Made by a program: the position numbers and the translations under genes. A model generated the notes under the pieces. The model ran no database searches. It saw only the letters and a list, made by a program, of their open reading frames with translations, and had not been told where the DNA came from. Below are positions 8,537-16,556 of a stretch of DNA of 64,000 nucleotides, one piece after another; the stretch's first letter is position 1, and each line of letters starts with the position of its first letter. The stretch comes from Streptomyces sp. NBC_00576 (GTDB lineage: Bacteria > Actinomycetota > Actinomycetes > Streptomycetales > Streptomycetaceae): positions 3,658,001 to 3,722,000 of the forward strand of contig NZ_CP107780.1 in the NCBI RefSeq assembly GCF_036345175.1. Direction: 5' to 3'.

Positions 8537-9115
8537 TTACTGGCCGTCGCTGCTGACACGCTCGTACCGCAGGAGTACGACGCCGTTGCCGAAGGTACGT
8601 GACTCGATGAGCCGGAGCCGGATGAAGCTGTCGGCCTGGAGGAAGAGCGGCCTGCCGCGTCCGATCAGCACGGGATGAACGCACAGCTGAAACTCGTCAA
8701 TAAGGTCGTGCCGCATGAACTCGGCGGCAAGCTCGGCCCCACTGACCGCGAGATCCCCGCCCGGCTGCTCCTTGAGCGCCCGAATATCCTCCGGAACGAC
8801 CTCCCGCACGATGGTGGTGTTCCAGTCGGCATGCTCCAGGGTCCGGGAGAACACGTACTTGGGCATGTCCCGCCAGATACCGGCGAACTCGACCATGGTT
8901 TCCGTCGTGCTGCCGGGGTCGGAGTCCGCAGTGGGCCAGAAGTCGGCCATGAGCTGATGGGTGACACGCCCGCTGAGGAAGGCACCCATGGCTTTGGTCC
9001 GCAGATTGAAGTACCGGTGAAGTTCTTCGTCGACCATATGCCAGTCGATCTCGCGGTTGGGACCCTCGAAGTATCCGTCGAGGGAGACGGACATCATCAA
9101 TACGACTTTCCGCAC
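8537..9115 (-). CDS. dihydrofolate reductase / RibD C-terminal family protein
   Basis: 192 residues. VVLMMSVSLDGYFEGP at the N-terminus, FLSGRVTHQLMADFW, and DLAVSGAELAAEFMRHDLID are hallmarks of the RibD-C/YyaP-like NADPH-dependent reductase group, which is distinct from housekeeping DHFR. GTG at 9115 is chosen because GGTGAGG lies about 10 bases upstream; the GTG at 9124 is too close to that site. Probably a cytoplasmic oxidoreductase of unknown substrate. Confidence 0.85.
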   Translation of the reverse strand: MRKVVLMMSVSLDGYFEGPNREIDWHMVDEELHRYFNLRTKAMGAFLSGRVTHQLMADFWPTADSDPGSTTETMVEFAGIWRDMPKYVFSRTLEHADWNTTIVREVVPEDIRALKEQPGGDLAVSGAELAAEFMRHDLIDEFQLCVHPVLIGRGRPLFLQADSFIRLRLIESRTFGNGVVLLRYERVSSDGQ

Positions 9116-9202
9116 GGCACACACACCTCACCGATTATTAGCGGCACTGGGACTCACGGTACTAACCGAATCTCCCTCAAGGTGCTGTTGCCACGCGCAC
9201 TT

Positions 9203-9904
9203 TCACGTAGTTAGCGTCCCGGAGTCCAGGGGATTCTCAAAGCTGACTGTCTCGGCGATCTGTTGAAGAATCGCGCGATATTCTGCTCGGCGGGCCACCG
9301 CAGTCGTACTGACTGTAAGAACGGCCAAGCGCTTGCAATCAGGATGTGGCAGATGCGCATGAATCTGGATAAGGGGCTGCTGTGGAAGGCCGCTCTCGAT
9401 TGAAGGCTTGAGCGTAGTCTCACTGATCGTCGCAGGCCCACAAGGGAGTTCGAGGAACTCGATGCCTGTGTGCCCGTCGGTGGATGTCACCGCGCGTGCC
9501 GCCGTGACGCCGCGCGGGGCGACGGCCGTGTCACGCCAGGAGATCGTGAAGAAGGAGAGCAGCGGGTGGTTGCCGCTCGCGCCTGTCTCGCCCACGTCGT
9601 CACGGTGCAGGCCGATGGAGCAGTGCACCGTACCGATCTCGCGGAGAGCTCCCAGCAGCTGCTGTCCCGACGCGACGTTGGCGATGAACTGTTGGCGTAC
9701 CAGGTCATTAGGCGCCGAGTCGAGAAATGGAGCGATGGCTACGCGCAGGCTGTCAGCGGCTGGGGAGCCGGGCGCGGAGAGAAAGGCTTCGAAGGGGAGG
9801 GCAGTAAATCCGGCGAGTTCGGCAAACCAGAGTTCCGCTTGAGGGTCATTGACGGAGTTATGCAGGACAAACATGGGAGTCTTCACGATACATTCCGAAC
9901 GCAT
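9203..9904 (-). CDS. unknown protein, last gene of the WXG-like operon
   Basis: 233 residues, no recognised domain, no signal peptide and no membrane segment. Blocks include FVLHNSVNDPQAELWFAELA, CSIGLHRDDVGETG and PCGPATISETTLKPSIES. Its start (TGATATG) touches the stop of the preceding membrane-protein gene, so the two are co-translated. Codon use is less GC-biased than in the flanking housekeeping genes, which suits an acquired operon. Position after effector-like genes allows a role as chaperone or immunity protein, but nothing in the sequence proves it. An in-frame ATG at 9874 is an alternative start. Confidence 0.7.
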   Translation of the reverse strand: MRSECIVKTPMFVLHNSVNDPQAELWFAELAGFTALPFEAFLSAPGSPAADSLRVAIAPFLDSAPNDLVRQQFIANVASGQQLLGALREIGTVHCSIGLHRDDVGETGASGNHPLLSFFTISWRDTAVAPRGVTAARAVTSTDGHTGIEFLELPCGPATISETTLKPSIESGLPQQPLIQIHAHLPHPDCKRLAVLTVSTTAVARRAEYRAILQQIAETVSFENPLDSGTLTT

Positions 9905-9905
9905 A

Positions 9906-10568
9906 TCAGGAATGGGCAGGGTAAATACCTACGCTTCGACCGCGCTCGATGTCCTCCGGAGTAGCACCCCAGTCCGCAAGACCCTGGCCGCCCACTACCT
10001 CTGTCCGCTGTTCAAGAACTTGCATACGACGAGGCGCATCTTCATCGTGAGTGGATGCGGCGATAAGTCCGATGAAGCGCGGATCGCCAGCGAACCAGAT
10101 AACACTAATCTGCGACTTCAGTTGCGGCTTGGCTCGGGGAGCCATCCGGCGGTGCCACCATTCTGTACGAAGATGCTGAGAGAAAACTAGGGCAAGTAGC
10201 TGATCGGGCCGAGCAGGGTTGGGGAACTCAAACCAACCGTGATGCTTGTCGGGCACGTCGGGATGGCCACTCAATCCATGTGGAGCATCGCGCATTGCCT
10301 GCCACGGATAGGTCCGCAGAATGCGCCGCATGCGAAACGCCGGAGGAAAGTAGCGCAGCTGAGTTACGGCTCGATAGAAACAATATCCGAGAGGCAACAC
10401 GAAAAGGAAAACGAACCCTGGTGACAAGAACACGATAAGCACATACAGCAGGCCGACCCAAGCGGCAATCCAGCCGATGAAGCCAGCAACATTCATCGCC
10501 ATGTGCACCGTCCAAGCCCGACGGGTGGCTGAATTCTCCCAGGCAATCGGGTGGTCAGTGGGAGTCAT
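9906..10568 (-). CDS. membrane protein of unknown function in the WXG-like operon
   Basis: 220 residues with two adjacent hydrophobic segments (about 23-45 and 47-68; MNVAGFIGWIAAWVGLLYVL and IVFLSPGFVFLFVLPLGYCF). A cytoplasmic domain of about 150 residues follows, with MRRILRTYPWQAMRDAPHGL and KHHGWFEFPNPARPDQLLAL. No family is recognised. It starts 27 bases after the WXG/LXG-like effector gene and ends one base before the next gene. A two-helix anchor directly downstream of an effector is a common layout for immunity to membrane-active toxins; this is inference from context only. Confidence 0.75.
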   Translation of the reverse strand: MTPTDHPIAWENSATRRAWTVHMAMNVAGFIGWIAAWVGLLYVLIVFLSPGFVFLFVLPLGYCFYRAVTQLRYFPPAFRMRRILRTYPWQAMRDAPHGLSGHPDVPDKHHGWFEFPNPARPDQLLALVFSQHLRTEWWHRRMAPRAKPQLKSQISVIWFAGDPRFIGLIAASTHDEDAPRRMQVLEQRTEVVGGQGLADWGATPEDIERGRSVGIYPAHS

Positions 10569-10595
10569 GGACTGTACCTCTCCAATCAGGAAGCG

Positions 10596-11948
10596 TCAGA
10601 AGACATGGCGGACGAGATCGAGGATGCCACCGTTGTCGAGGATGAGACGTGCGCCGTCGATGCCGGCAACGGCTCCGTCCTTGACGCCATCGTCGTCCGC
10701 GTCCACCGCACTGTTGTACAGGCCGAAGCCCCCAGTACCTACGCCGACCGCACTCGATGTCACTGCGACCGCTTTGGCCGCCGCTTCGGGATTGCTAAAG
10801 CCTCGCACCGCCCGAGCAATGAGCGGGTTGTCCAACTGGGCGATGCCTCCCATGCTGTCCATTGTCTTGGTACCGAACGTGGCCATCTTCTGCCCGAGTG
10901 AGAGCACTTCACTCCCCGTCCGCACAGCCGTCACTGTCCCCTTGACCCCGACAACTGCCGCCCCGATTCCTGGCAGCATGCCCATCGCGTCTGCCCCCAC
11001 CGACACCGCGTTGCTCCAGAAATCAGCGTCGAACTCCCCCTTGGTGAAGCCGTCCTTCAAGGACGCCCATGTTTCGGGATCCGCAGAGAGTCGATATCCC
11101 AACGCAGTTGCGCTCAGAGCAGACGCTGTGAGCATCAGCGCCGCTACCATCGCGATTCCCAGCGGACCAGCGAATACGATGGCCACCAATCCGATGACTC
11201 CTGCCACGAAGCTCAGGATGTCTGGAAGGTTGTCCTCGATCCAATCAAGGGCGTCGTCGAACCACCCCGGCTCGTGCGGAGCCAGTTTCTTCGTCGCGTC
11301 GTGGATCTTCGACGCCCGGTACTTCGCCTTGTCCTCGTGCTCTTCCGCCAGCGTCCGGGCCCTACCGCGAACCTTCTCCAGCTCGGCCTCGGCCTCTTCC
11401 ACATCCGAGTTCGCGCGGCTCAGCGCCTTCTTCGCGGCGTCGTGATCGGCGCCTTTCTTGTCCAGGCCCGGAGCATCGCCGGCCTCGGTCGCGCGCCCCT
11501 TCGCGCGGTCCACCGCGTCCTGGGCTGCCTTTGCGTCCTCTTCGAGACGCTTCGCACGACGCTGGAAGTCGTCGAGTTCGTCCTCCCAGCTGCCCAGTTG
11601 CCTGGCCGCCTTACGGATGGAGTGCGCCGCGTTCTTCAGGTTGAGCGGCAGCGGGCCACCGTCGAGCTGCTCCCGGAAGGCGACGGCCGCGTCACCTTCC
11701 CAGTAGCTGCCGTCCATCAACTTGGTGACCAGCTCATGCGCTTCTTCGAGCACCTTCGCGCAACTGGAGAGCTTCTTGTGCAGCCCTCGCACTGTCTCAG
11801 TGTCGCCCGGCACGGGGTTGAACCCCAGGTGATGGTAGTTGGGATTCGGGAGGGGCGGATATGACTTCAGGCCCTGCGGAAGATCGCCGTTCCTGCGGGC
11901 CTGGGAGTCCGGGTAAGGGGAAGGCTCAACCCCGGGTGCGAGCGTCAT
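10596..11948 (-). CDS. large WXG100/LXG-like protein, putative type VII-type effector or carrier
   Basis: 450 residues. Residues about 40-215 are almost wholly helical and charged, with a WXG-like turn (LMDGSYWEGDAAVAFREQL) and long coiled coil rich in Ala, Lys, Glu and Arg. Residues about 235-300 hold hydrophobic helices (FVAGVIGLVAIVFAGPLGIA, ALMLTASALSATALGY). The C-terminal third is Gly/Ala-rich and resembles the middle part of the Rhs protein at 38977 (DAMGMLPGIGAAVVGVKGTV against LDCIPGMKGLTTLGGLAKGM). It lacks the YD repeats and any recognisable nuclease tail. The ATG overlaps the stop of the small WXG-like gene (ATGA). Export by a type VII-like route is inferred from the N-terminal fold. 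Confidence 0.78.
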   Translation of the reverse strand: MTLAPGVEPSPYPDSQARRNGDLPQGLKSYPPLPNPNYHHLGFNPVPGDTETVRGLHKKLSSCAKVLEEAHELVTKLMDGSYWEGDAAVAFREQLDGGPLPLNLKNAAHSIRKAARQLGSWEDELDDFQRRAKRLEEDAKAAQDAVDRAKGRATEAGDAPGLDKKGADHDAAKKALSRANSDVEEAEAELEKVRGRARTLAEEHEDKAKYRASKIHDATKKLAPHEPGWFDDALDWIEDNLPDILSFVAGVIGLVAIVFAGPLGIAMVAALMLTASALSATALGYRLSADPETWASLKDGFTKGEFDADFWSNAVSVGADAMGMLPGIGAAVVGVKGTVTAVRTGSEVLSLGQKMATFGTKTMDSMGGIAQLDNPLIARAVRGFSNPEAAAKAVAVTSSAVGVGTGGFGLYNSAVDADDDGVKDGAVAGIDGARLILDNGGILDLVRHVF

Positions 11949-12262
11949 TTTTTGGCTCCGCCCTTGCCATCCCGGGCCTTCTTCAAAGCCTCTTCAAGCG
12001 CCTTGTCGACCTCACGGTAACTGTCCTTGCTCTTCCCGATGATGTCGGCAAGATCATCGGTCTGTTTACCGATCTCCTCGGCTCCGTACTTCCAGTCCTC
12101 CTGGAAGTCTTGGCATGCGGAGTCTAGATCGTCCGTGCCGAGCCCGCTGACATTGGCATCACTCAGCGCCTTACGCAGGCCCTTCAAAGAATTGCTGGAT
12201 TTCTTAAGCAACTTCATGAAGTGCGCGAGCTCATCGCCATCAACGGCCAACCGGTCCGCCAC
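11945..12262 (-). CDS. small WXG100-like helical protein
   Basis: 105 residues, the size of WXG100/ESAT-6 proteins. Helix one (ELAHFMKLLKKSSNSLKGLR) and helix two (DDLADIIGKSKDSYREVDKA) are separated by a turn containing EDWKYG, a slightly altered W-x-G motif. It probably forms a helical hairpin that partners the larger effector translated next; the two genes overlap by ATGA. GTG at 12262 is chosen because GGGAGAAGGGA lies upstream and the length then fits the family. It closely follows the lipoprotein/secreted pair. Confidence 0.75.
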   Translation of the reverse strand: MADRLAVDGDELAHFMKLLKKSSNSLKGLRKALSDANVSGLGTDDLDSACQDFQEDWKYGAEEIGKQTDDLADIIGKSKDSYREVDKALEEALKKARDGKGGAKK

Positions 12263-12403
12263 ACGCCCGTCCCTTCTCCCTATCCCCTGCTGCCATGAGT
12301 AGGGCACTGGCAGGGAACTCTAACCGTGCCGCTTGTGAGACATCGCGTGGATGCCCGCCTCCTACACGGAAGTGGGCATCTCGCGACAGTTCCTTCACGT
12401 AGC

Positions 12404-13432
12404 TCAGCGGTTGACGGCCTGGATCTCCTGTACGACAACATCCTGGGTTGCGCCGAAGCTGCCGTCGGGAAGGTCAGCGCCGGCGCCACCGGAACCGGTC
12501 CAGGTGATCTTCCAGGTGACCGTCGCACTGAGCGGGTACGAGGCGTCACCCGAGGAGCGCAGGTATTTCACACCGCAGGGCGGAGTGTCGTGGGCCTTGC
12601 CCTGGGCGTAGGGCTCGCCGATGCTGCCGTTGTTGATCTCGCAGGCGCCGGAAGCCGGGTAGGTCATCGCGTCCGCAGTGCCTGGCTCGATCCTGAGTGA
12701 CACTGGCGTTGCCGTCGCGGTCGCGTACAAATTGAGCACCGGTACGGACGCCGTGACGGAGACCGGCTTGAAGTCAGCACCGTCCAGCCAGGCCCAGGTC
12801 GGAAGATTGACCTTGGTGGCGCCGGCGGGGGCGAGGGTCACCTTGGTGGAGGGGACGCGGATTTCGTTGTAGGCGAGTCCGGCGAGGATTTCCGGGGTGA
12901 CGACGTTGTCGATGTCGGCGGGCGGGGCGTCGCCGGTGTCGACCCAGAAGTAGTCCTTGGTGCAGGCGTCCCAGCCCGGCGGGTAGGACTTGTTGACATA
13001 CGAGCCCCACCAATAGCCCTTGCCGGTCTTGTCCTTGTTGAAGTCCTTCGAGTGGTCGTCCTCGTTGAGGAACGTCTTCCGCTGCTCGGCATCCCACTCA
13101 TACCCCGTGGACTCCGCCTGCCAGACCGGCTCCTTGACCTTCTGGAGCTGCTCGGGCGTGTACGTCGGGGCATACCAGCAGGCGGGCGGCGTCCAGGACG
13201 TCGTTGGCGTCAACGCGCCCGAGGAATTGCCGCTGCCGTTCTTCGAGCGGTCGAAAACAACACCACCTGCGGACACAGAAAGGTTGCCAGCGCCGTCGGC
13301 ATCGGCTTTCTGGTTCGTCTGGCCGTCAGTGCCGCCGAATCCCTTCTCGGCGTGTGCGGGAGTGGCAACTGCCAGGACCAGGGCCGTCAGTCCTGAAACG
13401 AGCAGGTGTTTTCGCTGAATCAAGGCTGGCAC
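12404..13432 (-). CDS. secreted partner protein, copy A of the lipoprotein/secreted pair
   Basis: 342 residues with a signal peptide (HLLVSGLTALVLAVATPAHA, cleavage after about residue 28). The mature protein has conserved blocks WTPPACWYAPTYTPEQLQKV, FNKDKTGKGYWWGSYVNKSY and PPGWDACTKDYFWVDTGDAP, and ends in WKITWTGSGG and VVVQEIQAVNR. It is about full-length homologous to the protein at 35122. No known domain is recognised. Its GTG lies inside the last codons of the lipoprotein gene (13-base overlap), so the two are translationally coupled. Cys residues in the conserved blocks suggest disulfides outside the cell. Function unknown. Confidence 0.85.
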   Translation of the reverse strand: MPALIQRKHLLVSGLTALVLAVATPAHAEKGFGGTDGQTNQKADADGAGNLSVSAGGVVFDRSKNGSGNSSGALTPTTSWTPPACWYAPTYTPEQLQKVKEPVWQAESTGYEWDAEQRKTFLNEDDHSKDFNKDKTGKGYWWGSYVNKSYPPGWDACTKDYFWVDTGDAPPADIDNVVTPEILAGLAYNEIRVPSTKVTLAPAGATKVNLPTWAWLDGADFKPVSVTASVPVLNLYATATATPVSLRIEPGTADAMTYPASGACEINNGSIGEPYAQGKAHDTPPCGVKYLRSSGDASYPLSATVTWKITWTGSGGAGADLPDGSFGATQDVVVQEIQAVNR

Positions 13433-14079
13433 TTTGCGCTCCCCCGCTGCGAGTCCAGAGTCTCGGTGACCCAGACGCCGTTCTTGTTCTTGCGCAGCGT
13501 GCTGGCATAGATGACGTAGCTGTCCTTCGTGACCGGCGTGACGTCTGTCTTGCCGGTTTTCAAGAACTTGTTGTACGCCTTGCTCTGGTCCTCGCAGTAC
13601 AGGAGGGCAGCGGTGCCATCACTCTTGACCGTCACGCTTTCGTTGTAATAGCGGGTCAGGCCTGTTGTGCGCGCCTTGTGGTCGACGAACTCCTGGATGT
13701 ACGCCTGGCTTCCAGCTGCTGCTGTGCCCTCGGAGTAGAAGCGGTAAGCCGTGTGAAGCGGGTCCTGCTCAGCAATGGCCAAGTCCACGGCCTTGATGCG
13801 CTGTTCGGCATCGTCGAGCACAGCGTCCTTGTCCGCGTTGCCGGTCTTCGTCCACTCGAAGCTGTACGTGACATCCGACGGCAATGCGATCTTCGGGCGG
13901 TCATGGGTCGCCGAGGCTGAGGCACTCGGGGATGCTGGCGCCTCGCTTCCGGTGTCGGCTCCCGCGATCTTGTCGTTGTCCTTGCTGTTGGAACTGTCAT
14001 CACTCCCGCATGCGGACAGTGACAGGGCCGCAGCAGCGGTCAGCGCGATCGCTGCGAGCAACATGGGACGGCGGGTCAC
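13420..14079 (-). CDS. lipoprotein, copy A of the lipoprotein/secreted pair
   Basis: 219 residues. The signal peptide ends in the lipobox LSAC, so the protein is lipid-anchored outside. A Ser/Ala/Asp-rich linker (SKDNDKIAGADTGSEAPASP) leads to the conserved domain starting IALPSDVTYSFEWTKTGNAD and ending CEDQSKAYNKFL, then DSYVIYASTLRKNKNGVWVT. The shape recalls small NTF2/SnoaL-like lipoproteins but no family is certain. GTG at 14079 (GGGAG upstream) matches the starts of three paralogues at 33620, 34472 and 44066. The stop overlaps the start of the secreted partner. Confidence 0.87.
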   Translation of the reverse strand: MTRRPMLLAAIALTAAAALSLSACGSDDSSNSKDNDKIAGADTGSEAPASPSASASATHDRPKIALPSDVTYSFEWTKTGNADKDAVLDDAEQRIKAVDLAIAEQDPLHTAYRFYSEGTAAAGSQAYIQEFVDHKARTTGLTRYYNESVTVKSDGTAALLYCEDQSKAYNKFLKTGKTDVTPVTKDSYVIYASTLRKNKNGVWVTETLDSQRGSAKCQP

Positions 14080-14235
14080 GGTCAACTCCCGGTGGGGCGA
14101 GGGTTCTCATTGGCGAACCAACGCTATCCGTCCGCGTCGGGAGAGACCATGTTGAAGCCTGTCAACCATCAGGACGTATGTGAACAAACCGGCCAACATT
14201 CAGCCCGCTAGGCCTACAACAGTTACATAACGCGG

Positions 14236-14270
14236 CGGCCTGCTCACCACTGAGCGCAGTGAGCAGGCCG
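14236..14270. terminator. 12-bp perfect hairpin between divergent transcription units
   Basis: CGGCCTGCTCAC pairs perfectly with GTGAGCAGGCCG around an 11-base loop and is followed on the plus strand by TTTAACG. It lies 157 bases upstream of lipoprotein copy A and downstream of the ATP-binding/small-protein genes, so it most likely ends that minus-strand transcript. Confidence 0.6.
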
Positions 14271-14337
14271 TTTAACGGTTGCACGGCAAAGTGGGCGAAG
14301 AGGTGCTCAGCGGCCTACGCCACCCGCTCCCCGAAGG

Positions 14338-14565
14338 TCAGGGCATTGACGCCGTCGACCCGGCATGCAGATTCACCGCGCCAACCAGCGCTCCAGCCAA
14401 CCGGGCCAGAAGGCCAACAACGACAGGCAACATGCCGCCCAACTCCAGCACCTCCACCACGTCAATGGTCATCCCAAGGCGCTCGCCCAGTGCCCACCGA
14501 GACACACCCCGAACACAGGCATCACCTCGCGTCGCGATTACCGCGTCCGGTCCTGCTTCACTCAT
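14338..14565 (-). CDS. small hydrophobic protein coupled to the ATP-binding gene
   Basis: 75 residues. It starts at an ATG that overlaps the TGA of the ATP-binding gene (ATGA), with GGAGGG in the stretch just before. The N-terminus is polar (MSEAGPDAVIATRGDACVRG). The centre is hydrophobic (MLPVVVGLLARLAGALVGAV), compatible with one membrane helix. No family is recognised. The overlap and ribosome site make coding very likely, although the protein is short. Confidence 0.6.
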   Translation of the reverse strand: MSEAGPDAVIATRGDACVRGVSRWALGERLGMTIDVVEVLELGGMLPVVVGLLARLAGALVGAVNLHAGSTASMP

Positions 14566-15074
14566 TCGCACCCTCCCCCCGGCACCCCGTACGTCCGCGC
14601 CCCCGACCTCGGCAGCACCGCCCACAAACGCGTACCGCCACCCGGCTCCCGGGCGGCATCGAAGCCCCAGTTGCCCTGACAGGCGCGCACAACACAGGCC
14701 AGCACCCGCAGGGTCGCGCGGCGCCTGGCGTCGCAGGCTGCCGACAAGCGGGGGTGGGCGTGTCGGGGGTGGGCGTCGTAGAGGATCACGCGCAGCGCTC
14801 CGTCGCGATAACGGAGCGAGACGTAGATGTCGTCGGCGGTTGTGAAACGGCAGGCGCAGGACGTCAGTTCGCTCACGACCTGGACCGCCGCGTCGGTTAC
14901 GTCGTGCAGGCCGTGCATGCGCAGCACCGTGCGGGCGGCCGCCCTCGCGATCGCCGCGCTCGTCGGCGCGGCGGGCAGGGTGAGGCTGTACGCGAGTTTC
15001 TCCGGCTCGGGTGGCGCGGTGGGCAGGAGGTCGTTGGACAGTGGGCAGGTGATTGCGAGGGCAGCTGTAGTCAT
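14562..15074 (-). CDS. ATP-binding regulatory protein (HATPase_c, anti-sigma-like)
   Basis: 170 residues of the short actinobacterial ATP-binding family related to SpoIIAB/RsbW anti-sigma kinases. Seen: YSLTLPAAPTSAAIARAAAR, AVQVVSELTSCACRFTTADD (the N-box Asn replaced by Cys-rich SCAC), and GNWGFDAAREPGGGTRLWAV (G box). The missing N-box Asn argues against kinase activity and for a binding role. It is divergent from the Xre regulator with a 288-base shared region, a common pairing with Xre/DUF397 genes in Streptomyces. ATG at 15074. A decayed copy lies at 36164. Confidence 0.85.
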   Translation of the reverse strand: MTTAALAITCPLSNDLLPTAPPEPEKLAYSLTLPAAPTSAAIARAAARTVLRMHGLHDVTDAAVQVVSELTSCACRFTTADDIYVSLRYRDGALRVILYDAHPRHAHPRLSAACDARRRATLRVLACVVRACQGNWGFDAAREPGGGTRLWAVLPRSGARTYGVPGGGCE

Positions 15075-15362
15075 GGCAACTCCATTGCGCGAGTGGCGCG
15101 TTCGAAGGCGATTCGACGCGCGTGCGGTACATGCAGCCGGCGGCCCGTCTCCCTGACGTGAGCCTGCCCCTCCAGGGAAGGAGGTGCGAGCAGGCACACG
15201 TGATGCACTTCCGGCAGTGCGTTGTGTAGTCACTACGTCACCGAAGGTAAAGGTATTGGAGTCACAGTGTCCATCGATTCAGTGATAATTACCCCCTACC
15301 GAGTGGACCGGGGGAATGCCTGGTGGGCAGACTGTGAGCCATCCAGGCCTAGAGGGGATGGC

Positions 15363-16223
15363 ATGTCGACCAGGACCACGCCAACAGAGCGGCAGAAACG
15401 GCTCGGTGCCGAGATGCGCAAGATGCGTCTCGCGGCCGGCTGTACGACCGAGTACGCAGCCGGTCTGCTCGGGATCGACCGGACCAGGCTGTCCAACATG
15501 GAGTCCGGGATCCGGCCCTTCTCAGCCGAACGGGTCCGCACGCTCGCCTGCAACTACAGCTGCACGGACGCTCGTTACGTCGAGGCGCTCTCATCCTTGG
15601 CCGACATGGTCGGCAGCAAGGAACGCGGGTGGTGGGAGAAGCACCGGGGCAGCTTGCCCGCCGGGCTGCTCGACATCGCGGAGTTGGAGTGGCACGCCGC
15701 GCGCGTACGCACGGTCCAGATCATGCACGTACCAGGACTGCTCCAGACCGAGGAATACGCTCGCGCGGTCTTCGCCGCGGTCCTACCGCCCCTGTCCAGA
15801 CTGCAGATCGAGTTGCGTGTCGCCCACCGCTTGGAGCGTCAACAGGTCTTCGCGCGTCCCCAGCCAGTCCCGTACGCCGCCTATGTCCACGAAGCGGCCC
15901 TCCGTATGCCGTTCGGCGGTTCCGAAGTGACTCGGGATCAACTGAAGCGCATGTGCGCGGCGTCCGAGCAAGAGAACGTGGAGGTGCGAGTCATCCCGTT
16001 CACCGTGAGCGGCTTCCCCGGAGCGGGACACGCGCTGCTCTACGCGGACGGGGTGGTGGCTCAGCTCGACACGGTGCAACTCGACTCCGCACACGGGCCC
16101 GAATTCACCCACGCCGAAGCGCAGCTCAGCAAGTACCGTGTCCACCTGGACTGGATGGACAACGCGGCACTGTCACCGACGGTCTCCCGCGATCTCATCC
16201 ACCAGATCGCCCGCGAACTTTAG
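15363..16223 (+). CDS. Xre-family regulator with DUF5753 domain
   Basis: 286 residues. Residues 15-75 are an Xre helix-turn-helix (LGAEMRKMRLAAGCTTEYAA, LLGIDRTRLSNMESGIRPFS). Residues about 105-286 are DUF5753 (VRTVQIMHVPGLLQTEEYAR and FGGSEVTRDQLKRM). It is the classic BldB/Xre-type DNA-binding partner of small DUF397 proteins, and the DUF397 gene follows 10 bases later. GAGGGGATGGC precedes the ATG. Such Xre/DUF397 pairs behave as toxin-antitoxin-like or developmental regulators in Streptomyces; which applies here is unknown. Confidence 0.92.
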   Translation: MSTRTTPTERQKRLGAEMRKMRLAAGCTTEYAAGLLGIDRTRLSNMESGIRPFSAERVRTLACNYSCTDARYVEALSSLADMVGSKERGWWEKHRGSLPAGLLDIAELEWHAARVRTVQIMHVPGLLQTEEYARAVFAAVLPPLSRLQIELRVAHRLERQQVFARPQPVPYAAYVHEAALRMPFGGSEVTRDQLKRMCAASEQENVEVRVIPFTVSGFPGAGHALLYADGVVAQLDTVQLDSAHGPEFTHAEAQLSKYRVHLDWMDNAALSPTVSRDLIHQIAREL

Positions 16224-16233
16224 GGGAGAGATC

Positions 16234-16425
16234 GTGACCGGCATCCACTGGGAAGAGCCCTTCTGCGGGGAAGGCAACAACTGCTTCCGCCTGGGCACCG
16301 ACAACGACGGCAACGCCTACATAGCCGTCGCGGGACAAGAAGAGCGCTACCTGACAGACAGTCGCGAGGCCCTCCTCGCGCTGGTCCGGGACATTAAGGC
16401 CGGGAAAGCGGACCACCTGGTGTGA
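16234..16425 (+). CDS. DUF397 family protein
   Basis: 63 residues: HWEEPFCGEGNNCFRLG, AYIAVAGQEERYLTDSREAL, LVRDIKAGKADHL. This is the DUF397 signature of small acidic actinobacterial proteins partnered with Xre regulators. GTG at 16234 is preceded by AGGGGAGAG that overlaps the end of the Xre gene, so it is co-translated. A nearly parallel copy with the same spacing is at 36732. Confidence 0.9.
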   Translation: MTGIHWEEPFCGEGNNCFRLGTDNDGNAYIAVAGQEERYLTDSREALLALVRDIKAGKADHLV

Positions 16426-16556
16426 ACGAGGAGGAGCGCCGACCCGCTCCCTCGGGCACGACAGGTCCCTGCCCCCCCCCAACCCTGGCGCTTCCAGGTG
16501 GAGAAGTCCCCTCTAATTGAGGTGATCGGCAAAGGCAGGTCGGCCAGACTGCCACC

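Noticed and set aside
16470..16482. Poly-C run between the DUF397 and phosphotransferase genes
   Set aside because: A simple homopolymer in an intergenic gap; it affects no frame.
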